Shown here one piece after another: positions 40,804 through 47,522 of a DNA stretch of 47,666 nt. The notes under the pieces were generated by a model, which saw nothing but the letters and a program-made list of their open reading frames with translations, was not told the DNA's origin and did not search any database. The first letter of the stretch is position 1. Every line of letters starts with the position of its first letter. Source of the stretch: Actinomycetes bacterium (GTDB taxonomy: Bacteria > Actinomycetota > Acidimicrobiia > Acidimicrobiales > Ilumatobacteraceae); contig JANYKS010000021.1 of NCBI GenBank assembly GCA_025358125.1, positions 1 through 47,666 of the forward strand, given 5' to 3'. The position numbers and the translations under genes were made by a program.

Positions 40804-42006
40804 CTACTGCCAGAGATGATTCCCGAGTTCGAGTAGGCCGCGCAGGTTATGAATGTCGTGAGCCAGTGCTGGCGCTGTCGCCGTGAACGGCGCGAGCCGT
40901 TCGAGTTCGCCACGTCGCTCGGCCTCCCGTGTCGCCACCATCGCGATGTCGTGGAAGCGCTCGCCGATTTCGGTGAGGATGCTACGCACGACCACCGGGT
41001 CGGCGGCGAGCAGGGCGCCGAGCTCGTCGGCGAGGGGTGGCTTGTTGGCAGTCTTGGTGAGTTGGGTGGCGGCCTTCGCGACCGCCGGCTCGCGCAGCAC
41101 CGGGGGCATCGCCCGGTTGATGACGATGCCACCGAGCGGCAAATGGCGCTCGCTGAGGGCCGAGGCCAGAAACGCTGCCTCGTGGGCGGGGGCGGCCTCG
41201 AGCGTCGAGACGACGAGGAAGCTTGTTCGCGGATCGGCGAGCAGTCGTTCGACCTCCCGGGCACGTGCCACGAAGCCCTTCTCCATCGTCTGGAAGAGCA
41301 CGAAGAACTCAGCGATGTCCTGCAGGAACCGGGACCCGAGCACTCGATCGGCGATCTGGTAGAACGGCTTCGACGCGATAGTGAACAACCGCGAACGGTA
41401 CGGAACGGTCAGCCAGCGCAGCAGTCGGCTGCCGAAGAACTCCATCATCCGCCCAGGCGCGTCGAGGATGTCCAACGCGTTTCGTGACGGTGGGGTGTCG
41501 ATGATGACGAGGTCGTAGCGGCCGCTCGAGTGGAGATCGTGGAGCCGCTCCATCGCGATGTAGTCGTGGCTCTGAACGAACCGCCCGGTGATGTTCTGAT
41601 ACAGCGGGTTGGCGAGCACGGTGTCGCGCAGCTGCGCATCGGGTGCGTGGCGGCGGATCAGCTCGTCCCAGCCCGCCTTGGTGTCCAGCATCGCGGCCCA
41701 CAGTTCGCCACGAGGTTGCACACCGGCCGCCGTGAACGCCTTGTCCGGAACTCTGGTCTCGGTATTGCCGAACGCCTGCAAGCCGAGAGCGTTCGCGAGG
41801 CGCTTGGCCGGATCCACCGTCAGCACCAGCACCCGGCCACCGATGTGGACGACCGCTTCGGCGGCGAGCGCGGCAGCTGTGGTCGTCTTGCCGACACCGC
41901 CGCTTCCGCAGACGATGATCATCTCTTTCGAAGCGAGCAGACTGGCCACGCCGAGGTGTTCCTGCGGTGCGCTGTGAGAGCCGGCGGGGCGCGAGCGTGG
42001 AGCCAT
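40804..42006 (-). CDS. Get3/ArsA-like ATPase, subunit 1
   Basis: A 400-residue ArsA-family P-loop ATPase. The deviant Walker A reads CGSGGVGKTT (34-42): the intermonomer signature lysine is replaced by Ser35, while Lys40 is kept. Switch regions include LTVDPAKRLANALGL and LVIIDTPPSRNALDIL. Related mycobacterial pairs (Rv3679/Rv3680) are Get3-like; arsenite export is unlikely because no ArsB, ArsR or ArsC is near. It overlaps the next ATPase by one base (TGATG), so an obligate heterodimer with it is the simplest reading. Confidence 0.82.
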   Translation of the reverse strand: MAPRSRPAGSHSAPQEHLGVASLLASKEMIIVCGSGGVGKTTTAAALAAEAVVHIGGRVLVLTVDPAKRLANALGLQAFGNTETRVPDKAFTAAGVQPRGELWAAMLDTKAGWDELIRRHAPDAQLRDTVLANPLYQNITGRFVQSHDYIAMERLHDLHSSGRYDLVIIDTPPSRNALDILDAPGRMMEFFGSRLLRWLTVPYRSRLFTIASKPFYQIADRVLGSRFLQDIAEFFVLFQTMEKGFVARAREVERLLADPRTSFLVVSTLEAAPAHEAAFLASALSERHLPLGGIVINRAMPPVLREPAVAKAATQLTKTANKPPLADELGALLAADPVVVRSILTEIGERFHDIAMVATREAERRGELERLAPFTATAPALAHDIHNLRGLLELGNHLWQ

Positions 42007-42947
42007 CAGAGCAACTCCTCACGGAGCGCATCGGCGACGAGGCTCACGACACGGCGACCGGTGGCACGGGTGAACAGCTCTGGGATGTAGAGCATGTTGA
42101 CATCGGCATCGAGCTCGTTGCGCAGGCGATCGAGGTGACCGGCGCCGACCCTTCGACGCGACTCGTTCATCCTCGCCGCCTCCATCACATCGATCACGTT
42201 CTTGCCGGCAGCCTTGACGAGTAGCTCCTGTGGCTTGGGCCCGAACAGCTGATCGAAGACCTCGGCCTCGCGGGTGCCGAACAGCGCTGGAAGGACGCGA
42301 TTGACGACGACGGCTGCGATGTCGACACGAGTGCGCTCCTTCACCTGGGCCAGCAGCTCGATGGTTTCGTTGACCGGCATCTCTTCAGGCGTCGTGACCG
42401 TGATCAGACCGGTTCGAACCGGATCTTCGAGGATGTCGAGCATCCACTTCGTCTGATCGCGCACGAGGCCGACTTGGACGAGCTCGCTGATCACGCGTGG
42501 GGCGCCGATCTGGCCGACGATGTGACCACTCGCTTGGGCATCGACGACGACGAGGTCGTAGTTGCGCTCACGCACTTCGTAGCAGAGCTTGCCGACGGCG
42601 AGGATTTCCTTCACGCCGGGGGCCGCATCGGCAACGAAGTCGAACGTGTGCGCGAGCGGGCCGATCCGGCCAACGAACGGGATGCGCACGAAGAGCTTCA
42701 GGTATTCGCGAAGGGAATCCTCGGTGTTCATCGCCATCGCAAAGAGGTCGGTGTCGACCTGGCGGGCCTGGTACGGGAACGGCGGGCAGTCGAACGCAGC
42801 GGCGAGTGAACCCTTCGCGTCCATCTCGCACACGAGCGTGCGCCGGCCATGTTGCGCCGCGAGTTGGGCGAGCGCGGCAGAAACCGTGGTCTTGCCGACG
42901 CCACCTTTACCGGTGACGAAGAGAAGGTGACGGTCGAGTAGCGTCAT
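42006..42947 (-). CDS. Get3/ArsA-like ATPase, subunit 2
   Basis: A 313-residue ArsA-family ATPase with the full deviant Walker A GKGGVGKTT (signature Lys14, P-loop Lys19). The switch I region is CEMDAKGSLAAAF, and VVVDAQASGHIVG stands where switch II normally reads DTAPTGH, a variation seen in the actinobacterial group. It probably pairs with subunit 1, giving a dimer with one complete and one signature-Lys-less site. Role: possibly delivery of membrane or redox-sensitive client proteins; not established. Upstream lies DUF3107. Confidence 0.82.
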   Translation of the reverse strand: MTLLDRHLLFVTGKGGVGKTTVSAALAQLAAQHGRRTLVCEMDAKGSLAAAFDCPPFPYQARQVDTDLFAMAMNTEDSLREYLKLFVRIPFVGRIGPLAHTFDFVADAAPGVKEILAVGKLCYEVRERNYDLVVVDAQASGHIVGQIGAPRVISELVQVGLVRDQTKWMLDILEDPVRTGLITVTTPEEMPVNETIELLAQVKERTRVDIAAVVVNRVLPALFGTREAEVFDQLFGPKPQELLVKAAGKNVIDVMEAARMNESRRRVGAGHLDRLRNELDADVNMLYIPELFTRATGRRVVSLVADALREELL

Positions 42948-43007
42948 CGGCCTGGGTGAGCGGTGCGAGTATGAGCCACGGTAGGAGGCGCAGGCGAGCG
43001 GCGCGGC

Positions 43008-43241
43008 TCAGCCCCCGAAGCCGATCCGACGCTCGCCCTCCGACGTGCCGACCTCGACATATGCGATCTTGGCCGCGTTCACGCCGATGTCGCGACCCTT
43101 CTTGTCGGTGAGCCACAGCACGTCGACCGCACCGGACAGAGCAGCCTCGACCTTGCTCTTGACGCCAGCGCGGTCGATGTCGTCTGCCATTTCGATACTG
43201 ATCTCACGGGGTGCTTGGGTGACGCCGATGCGTACGTCCAC
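43008..43241 (-). CDS. DUF3107 family protein
   Basis: A 77-residue actinobacterial protein (VDVRIGVTQAPREISIEMAD through to RRIGFGG), small alpha/beta fold, function unknown. Start GTG 43241 has AAGGA with a suitable spacer; homologues begin with this V/M-DVRIGV strand. The same direction as the two ATPases and a gap of only 60 bases suggest one transcription unit. Confidence 0.85.
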   Translation of the reverse strand: MDVRIGVTQAPREISIEMADDIDRAGVKSKVEAALSGAVDVLWLTDKKGRDIGVNAAKIAYVEVGTSEGERRIGFGG

Positions 43242-43346
43242 GGGTGGTCCTTTCACTGCAGCTCGATCCGCCGCCCATCGTACGGAGCATGGTCGGTTGC
43301 GGCACCGTTTGGCGGGAAACGTGCGATATATGTCGTTGATCTCATG

Positions 43347-43403
43347 CCTGGCTCTCCGCCTGATGTCATGCCGTGGCAGCCTGACAACCGCCGCCTTACA
43401 TCA
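43347..43403 (+). repeat. 57-bp dispersed repeat, copy 1
   Basis: Begins CCTGGCTC and ends TTACATCA; it matches copy 2 (44082-44138) at 54 of 57 positions. It lies 17 bases upstream of the DJ-1/PfpI start. The inverted arms survive as TGATGT / ACATCA, with the outer bases of the right arm lost. Confidence 0.92.
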
Positions 43404-43420
43404 CATGTCAAAGGAACGCG

Positions 43421-44059
43421 ATGCAGATCGCAATACCACTCTTCCCGAGGTTCACTGCACTCGACGGCATCGGTCCGTATGAGGTGCTGCAGCGCATCCC
43501 CGGATTCGACATCACGTTCATCGGGCACGACACGGGCGAGGTTCGCAGCGAGAACGGTTTCCTCGGTATCACCGTCGACCGAGTGTTCGAGGAAGTGGCT
43601 CACCCCGACATCGTCGTGTTCCCCGGCGGCATCGGCACCCGCGCGTTGATGAAGGACGAGCGCGTCCTCGAATGGGTGCGCGGCGCACACGAGTCGTCGA
43701 TGTACACGACCAGCGTCTGCACCGGATCACTCGTGCTCGCCGCGGCAGGTCTGCTCGACGGCCTCACCGCGACGACCCACTGGGCATCACTCGACGTCCT
43801 CGCCGACAACGGCGCCGTTCCGACCGGAGAGCGTGTCGTCGAGCACCTCGATCAGCGGATCATCACCGCAGCCGGCGTCTCGAGCGGCATCGACATGGCG
43901 ATCCGGCTGGTGGAACTGCTGATCGACGCCACCGCGGCCAAGGCGTGCCAGCTGATGATCGAATACGACCCCCAGCCGCCATTCGATGCCGGCGCGGTGC
44001 ACAAGGTTGACGCCATCGTGATGGCACGCGTCATCGAATACGCGGCCGCTCGACAGTAG
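43421..44059 (+). CDS. DJ-1/PfpI family protein (isonitrile hydratase-like)
   Basis: A 212-residue class-I glutamine-amidotransferase-like protein. The nucleophile elbow is TSVCTGSLVLAAAGLLDG with Cys100, followed by ATTHWASLDVL; the early FTALDGIGPYEVL holds the acidic residue. The pattern VCTGSLVLAAAGLLDG-x-ATTHW matches the branch that includes isonitrile hydratase (InhA) and related hydratases; a DNA-binding domain, as in GlxA-type regulators, is absent. AAGGA precedes the ATG. The gene is bracketed by two copies of a 57-bp repeat. Confidence 0.82.
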   Translation: MQIAIPLFPRFTALDGIGPYEVLQRIPGFDITFIGHDTGEVRSENGFLGITVDRVFEEVAHPDIVVFPGGIGTRALMKDERVLEWVRGAHESSMYTTSVCTGSLVLAAAGLLDGLTATTHWASLDVLADNGAVPTGERVVEHLDQRIITAAGVSSGIDMAIRLVELLIDATAAKACQLMIEYDPQPPFDAGAVHKVDAIVMARVIEYAAARQ

Positions 44060-44081
44060 AGAAAGAGCGAGAGGGAGGGAT

Positions 44082-44138
44082 CCTGGCTCACCGCCTGATG
44101 TCACGCCGTGGCAGCCTGACAACCGCCGCATTACATCA
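44082..44138 (+). repeat. 57-bp dispersed repeat, copy 2, with 10-bp inverted ends
   Basis: The second copy, in direct orientation, begins 23 bases after the DJ-1/PfpI stop. Here the inverted arms are intact: CGCCTGATGT at 44092-44101 and ACATCAGGCG at 44133-44142, enclosing 31 bases. It resembles a REP/MITE-like palindromic unit. Confidence 0.92.
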
Positions 44139-44173
44139 GGCGACGTCGCGCTCGGTGCGGCTGGTCGCTCGGT

Positions 44174-44179
44174 TACCCT
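44174..44179 (+). promoter_or_regulatory. Putative -10 (TACCCT), leaderless
   Basis: TACCCT ends 6 bases before ATG 44186 and there is no Shine-Dalgarno. Confidence 0.4.
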
Positions 44180-44185
44180 TTCGCG

Positions 44186-44824
44186 ATGGCCGTGGTGATC
44201 GTCGTCATTGTGCTCCTCGTGCTCGCAGCAGCAGCCGGCATCTTCGTCACGTCCAAATTGCGGGGACCGCGCGCCAAGACGGTGGTGATCGACTCGTTCA
44301 CGCTGAGCGAGCCGTGGCGCCAGCACGTGTCCGGCGCACAGTCCACGCAGCGTCGCTATGCGGCGACGACGAAGAACGCGCCGGACGGTCCCCTGCGCGA
44401 CCGCCTGAGCGAGATCGGGTTGCTCGTGCAGCGCGGTGTCGAGGAGTGCTGGCAGATCGCCAGGCGCGGCGACGAACTCGACGATGTGCTCAACCGCCTC
44501 GACGCGCCGTCGCTGATCGCTCAGATGGATCGGGCGGTTGACGATGGTGAACGAAGCTCATTGCAACGTCAGATCGATTCCGCCGCCCGGATCCGGACGA
44601 CGCGCGATGACACCGACAAGCGCCTGCGGCTGCTCAACGTGCGCCTCGGCGAACTGATCACTCAGGCGTCGGAGGTCAGTATCGGAACGGACACGACCGC
44701 CGAATTGGGCAGCGGCGTCGACGACGTCGTGACGCAACTCGAAGCGCTCAGGCTGGCAGTTCAAGACATCAACACCACGCCTGGCGGTGGCGCGGTCGGC
44801 GGGCAGAGCGCTCCCCCCTCGTGA
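44186..44824 (+). CDS. Membrane-anchored protein of unknown function
   Basis: A 212-residue protein with one N-terminal transmembrane helix (about 2-23) and a cytoplasmic helical domain predicted to be coiled-coil-like (IGLLVQRGVEECWQIARRGD, DTDKRLRLLNVRLGELITQA). The tail is Gly/Ser/Pro-rich and probably disordered. I recognise no family. The gene ends in a terminator hairpin shared with the convergent mrp gene. Confidence 0.65.
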   Translation: MAVVIVVIVLLVLAAAAGIFVTSKLRGPRAKTVVIDSFTLSEPWRQHVSGAQSTQRRYAATTKNAPDGPLRDRLSEIGLLVQRGVEECWQIARRGDELDDVLNRLDAPSLIAQMDRAVDDGERSSLQRQIDSAARIRTTRDDTDKRLRLLNVRLGELITQASEVSIGTDTTAELGSGVDDVVTQLEALRLAVQDINTTPGGGAVGGQSAPPS

Positions 44825-44850
44825 GCCGGCGAGCCGGTGCTCGCCTGCTC
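44823..44850. terminator. Bidirectional terminator hairpin
   Basis: GAGCCGGCGAGC (44823-44834) pairs with GCTCGCCTGCTC (44839-44850) with one mismatch in 12 and a CGGT loop. It overlaps the stop codons of both convergent genes. No long T-run follows on either side. Confidence 0.6.
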
Positions 44851-45988
44851 AGTTGATCTTGAGGCTCGCGCTGAAAACTTTCTTCGGCTTCAACTCGGTC
44901 GCGATGCGCCTGGCCATCTCGTGGAAGGCCGCGCCGGTTTCGCTGGTCGGGTCGACTGCCGCGATCGGGCGACCGTCGTCGCCGCCTTCGCGCAGCGCCG
45001 GAACGAGCGCCAGCTTGGCGAGCAGCGGCACGCCGAGCTCGTCGGCGAGTTCCTGACCGCCACCGCTGCCGAAGATCTCGTAGCGCTTGCCGTCGTCGCC
45101 GGTGAACCAACTCATGTTCTCGATCACGGCCTTGACGGGCAGATTCACCTTGGCGGCCATCGCTGCCGACAGGCGCGCCACCTTTTGGGCCGCCGGCTGA
45201 GGCGTCGTGACGACATAGACCTCACCGCGTGGCAGATACTGACTGAGCGACAGGGCGATGTCGCCGGTACCGGGCGGCATGTCGATCAGCAAGAAGTCGG
45301 GCTCGTCCCAGAAGACGTCCGTGAGGAACTGCTCGAGCGCCTTGTGCAGCATCGGCCCGCGCCAGATCACGGCCTGACCCTCCGGGACGAAGTAGCCGAT
45401 CGAGATGCAGCGCACACCGTACGCCTCCGGCGGGATCAGCATCGTGTCGATCGCAATGGGATCACGGTCGGTGCCGAGCATGCGCGGGATGCTGTAACCG
45501 TAGATGTCGGCATCGACCACGCCGACCTTGTAGCCCTGCGCCGCGAGCGCAACCGCGAGGTTCGTGGTGACGGTACTCTTGCCAACACCCCCCTTGCCTG
45601 ACGCGATCAGCAGCGGCCGGGTCTTCGAACCGGTTTCGGCGAAAGGGATCTTGCGTCCCTCTGCATGGCCGTTGGCTTGGCCCTGGCCTGCCGTGCCTGC
45701 CGGATTGCCGTGCAACTTGATCCGCAGGTCCTCGCGCTCTTGATCCGTCATCACCGTGAAGTCGAGCGCAACGCTTGTGACGCCCAACGGCGTGAGTGCG
45801 CCGGTGACCCGGTTCTGGATCTCGTTCCGCAGAGGGCAACCGGCCACGGTGAGCGCGATCAGCACGCCAACGGAGCCGTCGGTGCGCACGTCGACGTTGC
45901 GGACCATGCCGAGTTCGACGATCGATCGATGCAACTCTGGGTCCTCGACCGGCCGCAGCGCTTCGATGATCTGATCAGTGGTAGGCAT
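44849..45988 (-). CDS. mrp: Mrp/ApbC-family Fe-S carrier ATPase
   Basis: A 379-residue P-loop ATPase that stores and transfers Fe-S clusters. An N-terminal DUF59/MIP18 domain (VEDPELHRSIVELGMVRNVD, about 1-85) precedes the NTPase with IASGKGGVGKSTVTTNLAVA, DADIYGYSIPRML and IDMPPGTGDIALSL. The C-terminal segment MSWFTGDDGKRYEIFGSGGG lacks the CxxC that binds the cluster in E. coli Mrp and Nbp35-type proteins, so its cluster ligands are unclear. ATG 45988 has GGAG with a 5-base spacer. Divergent from a SufR-like regulator. Confidence 0.88.
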   Translation of the reverse strand: MPTTDQIIEALRPVEDPELHRSIVELGMVRNVDVRTDGSVGVLIALTVAGCPLRNEIQNRVTGALTPLGVTSVALDFTVMTDQEREDLRIKLHGNPAGTAGQGQANGHAEGRKIPFAETGSKTRPLLIASGKGGVGKSTVTTNLAVALAAQGYKVGVVDADIYGYSIPRMLGTDRDPIAIDTMLIPPEAYGVRCISIGYFVPEGQAVIWRGPMLHKALEQFLTDVFWDEPDFLLIDMPPGTGDIALSLSQYLPRGEVYVVTTPQPAAQKVARLSAAMAAKVNLPVKAVIENMSWFTGDDGKRYEIFGSGGGQELADELGVPLLAKLALVPALREGGDDGRPIAAVDPTSETGAAFHEMARRIATELKPKKVFSASLKIN

Positions 45989-46031
45989 CCGTGCTCCGTC
46001 TTGGGGGGTGAGGCGTCTCGAGCGAGTGGGT

Positions 46032-46077
46032 GGTATTCCGGTGCGGTAATTACCACTATCCAGATAGGTAGAATACC
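46032..46077. promoter_or_regulatory. Nested inverted repeats between mrp and SufR-like gene
   Basis: The perfect palindrome GGTAATTACC is at 46045-46054, CTATC-CA-GATAG at 46056-46067, and outer arms GGTATTC (46032-46038) / GAATACC (46071-46077). They overlap the putative -10 of the regulator gene, so autoregulation and co-control of mrp are plausible. Confidence 0.55.
46069..46074 (+). promoter_or_regulatory. Putative -10 (TAGAAT), leaderless
   Basis: TAGAAT ends 6 bases before GTG 46081. No Shine-Dalgarno is present, so the mRNA probably starts at the GTG. Confidence 0.5.
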
Positions 46078-46080
46078 GGC

Positions 46081-46815
46081 GTGGCTTCCAGCGCACCCAC
46101 TTCCGCACTCACTCCTGGTGACTTCAGCGCGCAAGTCACAGCGATCACCTCAGCGTTCGGTGATCCAACTCGCCGCGGCATCTACCTCTTTGCCCGCGAC
46201 CACGCCGACGGGGTGACCGCGGCACAGGTCGCCGGGCACTTCGGGCTGCACCCCAACGTGGCCCGCCATCACCTCGACAAGTTGGCGGCCGGCGGTTACG
46301 TCGAAGTCGCCGTGGAACGCTCCGAGGGCGGGGGCGCCGGACGACCCTCCAAGCACTACCGGGCCGCCGCCGATGCTGCGCCGCTCGAGTTCCCTGTCCG
46401 CAGCGACGATCTCGTGCTGACGCTCCTCGGCCGCTCGCTGTCGATGCTGCCGCGCGAACAAGCCGAGGCAATGGCAGAGGAGGTCGGCATCGAGTACGGG
46501 CGCACGATGGCCGAGGCGCTGCAGGGTTCGAGCCCCGCCGAGGGTGCCCAGCGGTCCTTCCGCTCGGCGCTGCACACCGTTGCCGACGCGCTGACGGCTC
46601 ACGGCTTCGCGGCCCATGCTGACCAACGCAACAACCAGCTGCGGATCATCAACAACCACTGCCCGTTCGGCGATGTCGCGATCGACAATCCGGTCATCTG
46701 CGCCGTCGACCGGGGCATGGTCAAGGGCATGCTCAAGACGCTCTACGGAGACACCGATCCCGCAATCGAAACGTCGCTACCCCGCGGCGATCAGTACTGC
46801 GTCACGAGCTTCTGA
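46081..46815 (+). CDS. SufR-like Fe-S-sensing transcriptional regulator
   Basis: A 244-residue ArsR/DeoR-type winged-helix regulator. The N-terminal HTH (about 18-75) includes FGLHPNVARHHLDKLAAGGYVE. The C-terminal sensor has NHCPFGDVAIDNPVICAVDRG, giving C-x12-C as in SufR, and a final YCVTSF. Such proteins bind an Fe-S cluster and repress Fe-S biogenesis genes when clusters are plentiful. The likely target is the divergent mrp gene and itself; no suf operon is in the window. Mycobacterial Rv1460 is a related type. Confidence 0.85.
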   Translation: MASSAPTSALTPGDFSAQVTAITSAFGDPTRRGIYLFARDHADGVTAAQVAGHFGLHPNVARHHLDKLAAGGYVEVAVERSEGGGAGRPSKHYRAAADAAPLEFPVRSDDLVLTLLGRSLSMLPREQAEAMAEEVGIEYGRTMAEALQGSSPAEGAQRSFRSALHTVADALTAHGFAAHADQRNNQLRIINNHCPFGDVAIDNPVICAVDRGMVKGMLKTLYGDTDPAIETSLPRGDQYCVTSF

Positions 46816-46839
46816 CCCGGCCCAGCCCGCCGAAGTGCC

Positions 46840-47454
46840 TCAACCATCGCCAGTGTGGCGCTGCTCCTTGAACGGGTCGCCGTGCATGTTGTAACCGTTG
46901 CGCTCCCAGAAGCCGGCGCTGTCGGTGTCACGTAATTCGAGACGACGGACCCACTTCGCGCTCTTCCAGAAGTAGAGGTGCGGCACGACGATCCGCACCG
47001 GTCCACCGTGCACCTGTTCGATCTCTTCGCCCTCGTACGCGTAGGCAACGATCGCGTCGTCGGTGGTGATGTCGGCCAACGAAATGTTGGTGGTGTAGCC
47101 GAACTCGGCATGCTCCATCACATACTTGGCCTTGCGCTGCACCCCGGCCCGCTCGAACAGGTCGCGTACCCGCACACCGGTCCAGGTGGTGTCGAACTTG
47201 GACCACTTCGTGACGCAGTGGATATCGAACGTCGGCGTGACCGCCGGCAGCTCCTTGAGCTGATCGAGCGTCAGCGTGAAGGGATTGTCGACCAGGCCCT
47301 CGATCGCGAGCGACCACTCGCCGGGGGCGTATGCCGGTATTTCGCCGACATGCAGGACCGGAAACCGTTCGGTGAGGTATTGACCGGGTGGCAGACGCTG
47401 CGGGTCGATGCCCCTGTCGGCCAATCCCTTGCGGTTGCGTTCGAAGAAGCCCAT
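46840..47454 (-). CDS. Sulfite oxidase-like molybdopterin oxidoreductase
   Basis: A 204-residue protein of the sulfite-oxidase/YedY molybdopterin fold. Cys80 in TFDIHCVTKWSKFDTTWTGV is the Mo ligand; VHGGPVRIVVPHLYFWKSAKWV and the final GFWERNGYNMHGDPF complete the cofactor pocket. No signal peptide or dimerisation domain, so it is a short cytosolic form; substrate and electron partner unknown. ATG 47454 is chosen where homology starts; CAGAAT lies 6 bases upstream. Convergent with the SufR-like gene. Confidence 0.85.
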   Translation of the reverse strand: MGFFERNRKGLADRGIDPQRLPPGQYLTERFPVLHVGEIPAYAPGEWSLAIEGLVDNPFTLTLDQLKELPAVTPTFDIHCVTKWSKFDTTWTGVRVRDLFERAGVQRKAKYVMEHAEFGYTTNISLADITTDDAIVAYAYEGEEIEQVHGGPVRIVVPHLYFWKSAKWVRRLELRDTDSAGFWERNGYNMHGDPFKEQRHTGDG

Positions 47455-47509
47455 CGAGCCATTCTGCCAGCGCCGCTCTGGCCTGTCGGCCTGAAGATTG
47501 ACCAACGGG

Positions 47510-47515
47510 TAGATT
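47510..47515 (+). promoter_or_regulatory. Putative -10 (TAGATT), leaderless
   Basis: TAGATT ends 7 bases before ATG 47523 and no Shine-Dalgarno is seen. Confidence 0.4.
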
Positions 47516-47522
47516 CGTCGCC

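Noticed and set aside
40752-41264. N-terminal extension of the PdtaS-like kinase
   Set aside because: The extra 171 codons are Arg/Ser/Pro-rich and antisense to the Get3-like ATPase; the kinase homology and an AGGA-preceded ATG begin at 40751.
40804-42947. Arsenite-export ATPase operon
   Set aside because: No arsB/acr3, arsR or arsC nearby, and two separate half-size ATPases as in actinobacterial Get3-like pairs.
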